Source: Planctomycetales bacterium (GTDB lineage: Bacteria > Planctomycetota > Phycisphaerae > SM23-33). Taken from it: a stretch of DNA of 6,054 nucleotides. Positions 5,465 through 6,054 of the stretch are shown here, one piece after another. Numbering within the stretch: the first letter of the stretch is position 1; each line of letters opens with the position of its first letter. Position numbers and translations under genes: made by a program. The stretch lies in contig DAOVFI010000159.1 of assembly GCA_030673005.1 (NCBI GenBank), positions 1 to 6,054 of the forward strand, in the 5' to 3' direction. The notes under the pieces were generated by a model. It had not been told where the DNA came from. It saw only the letters and a list, made by a program, of their open reading frames with translations, and made no database searches.

Positions 5465-5917
5465 TTAGCGCCTCTTGTTATGCTCTCTCCACCATTCCCT
5501 GAGGTTCGTACCGCACTTTGGGCAGACGTCCTGGTCACCCGGTGCGGCACTGTCCGGGCTGGTGATGCTTTTCGGCATATAATACTCTTTGCACTTGGGA
5601 CATTGGGACATAATGAAGACGGATCCCCTGGTTTGACATTTGGGACAGTCCACGCCCATGGCCCGTCGGCCGACTTCCCTCTGGTATTTGCCGACTTCCT
5701 TTGGTTCGATCATCCATTCTTCGCCGCATTTGAGGCACTTGACGCGGTACTCGGTCGGCGGCTCCGATCCGCCGCCGCCACCGCCGAAAAACTGCGTGCC
5801 AATCACCACCGCCGCAAGGATGATAATGGCCCCAAGCACAACGACCAGCCCGTATTCGAGTCCCTTGCCGCCGATGTCCAACTTGCCGGAATTACGAAAT
5901 CCAATGGACTTTGACAT
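5465..5917 (-). CDS. membrane-anchored protein with four CxxC (zinc-ribbon) motifs, copy 1
   Basis: A 150-residue protein with the same plan as its downstream paralogue: conserved leader MSKSIGFRNSGKLDIGGKG (1-19), one membrane helix about 22-40 (LEYGLVVVLGAIIILAAVVI), a glycine linker (FFGGGGGG, 43-50), then CxxC pairs at 61/64, 91/94, 106/109 and 132/135. Motifs include CLKCGEEWMI, CPKCQ, CPKCKEYYMP and VCPKCGT. The basic, aromatic end is REWWREHNKRR. ATG 5917 is chosen because AGGAG lies seven bases before it and the leader then matches the paralogue residue for residue; ATGs at 5923 and 5935 lie too close to, or upstream of, that site. Two zinc ribbons on a membrane stalk are inferred from the cysteine spacing. 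No enzymatic motif is seen and I cannot name a family. It is the first gene after the palindrome at 6002-6045, so probably the head of the minus-strand gene group. Confidence 0.85.
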   Translation of the reverse strand: MSKSIGFRNSGKLDIGGKGLEYGLVVVLGAIIILAAVVIGTQFFGGGGGGSEPPTEYRVKCLKCGEEWMIEPKEVGKYQREVGRRAMGVDCPKCQTRGSVFIMSQCPKCKEYYMPKSITSPDSAAPGDQDVCPKCGTNLREWWREHNKRR

Positions 5918-5924
5918 GTTCATG

Positions 5925-5929
5925 CTCCT
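5925..5929 (-). promoter_or_regulatory. ribosome-binding site fixing start 5917
   Basis: The minus strand reads AGGAG, a seven-base spacer, then ATG 5917. It leaves only one base before ATG 5923 and lies inside the coding sequence if ATG 5935 is used, so it decides for 5917. Confidence 0.65.
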
Positions 5930-6001
5930 GCGCATTATTTACCGAGTAACTATTCACCCAATCGCAATGGACGCTTCAAGAAAAGAGCAAGTCAGGCACA
6001 C

Positions 6002-6046
6002 AAAATGAAAAAACAATTCGTTTGTTGGAATTGTTTTTTCATTTTT
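6002..6046. terminator. perfect 18-bp AT-rich palindrome, likely bidirectional terminator
   Basis: AAAATGAAAAAACAATTC (6002-6019) and its exact complement GAATTGTTTTTTCATTTT (6028-6045) flank the 8-base loop GTTTGTTG. Each strand ends in T-rich sequence, as in bidirectional intrinsic terminators. The stem is unusually AT-rich for a GC-rich region, so its termination strength is uncertain. It lies 85 bases upstream of copy 1 of the zinc-ribbon gene and probably ends the neighbouring transcript beyond the window edge. Confidence 0.6.
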
Positions 6047-6054
6047 CCGCTCCT

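Noticed and set aside
5918..5935. Upstream ATGs 5923 and 5935 for the first zinc-ribbon gene
   Set aside because: The AGGAG site fits only ATG 5917, and the paralogue aligns from that residue.
1..6054. CRISPR array, tRNA, rRNA, transposase or phage genes
   Set aside because: No regularly spaced repeats, no cloverleaf or rRNA-like segment, and no open frame with transposase, integrase or phage motifs were seen.

Overview
The window (about 58% GC by impression) looks like a chromosomal segment of a planctomycete-type bacterium, perhaps Phycisphaerae or a relative. This rests on a PEP-CTERM (exosortase-sorted) envelope protein, small membrane-anchored zinc-ribbon proteins and GC-rich codon use. 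The lineage is an inference from gene style; no marker gene is present to prove it.

Left part (1-2246). A possible last few codons of a plus-strand gene end at 39. They are followed by a hairpin-rich, REP/MITE-like element of about 160 bp (36-195). Next comes a complete AraC/XylS-family regulator with an N-terminal cupin sensor, on the minus strand (231-1172). Divergent from it lies a plus-strand locus. This has an intergenic inverted repeat that could be an operator (1246-1267), an orphan PEP-CTERM tail left from a truncated paralogue (1290-1409), and an intact secreted PEP-CTERM protein (1441-2178). A strong intrinsic terminator closes it (2212-2246). The regulator may control the divergent surface-protein locus, but this is inferred from layout only.

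Right part (2254-6054). Four minus-strand genes run in one direction and could form an operon. In transcription order they are two paralogous single-pass membrane proteins with four CxxC motifs each (5917-5465 and 5334-4867), a three-helix small membrane protein with a TTG start (4796-4341), and a DinG-like Rad3/XPD-family iron-sulfur helicase (4344-2254). The last two overlap as GTGA, which points to translational coupling. A perfect 18-bp AT-rich palindrome lies upstream of the first gene (6002-6045) and probably isolates the group from its neighbour.

The least explained items are the tandem zinc-ribbon membrane proteins with their nearly invariant N-terminal segment, the PEP-CTERM tail remnant, and two places where one strand segment can pair with either of two partners (140-173 and 2169-2241). 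No tRNA, rRNA, CRISPR array, transposase or phage gene was seen.
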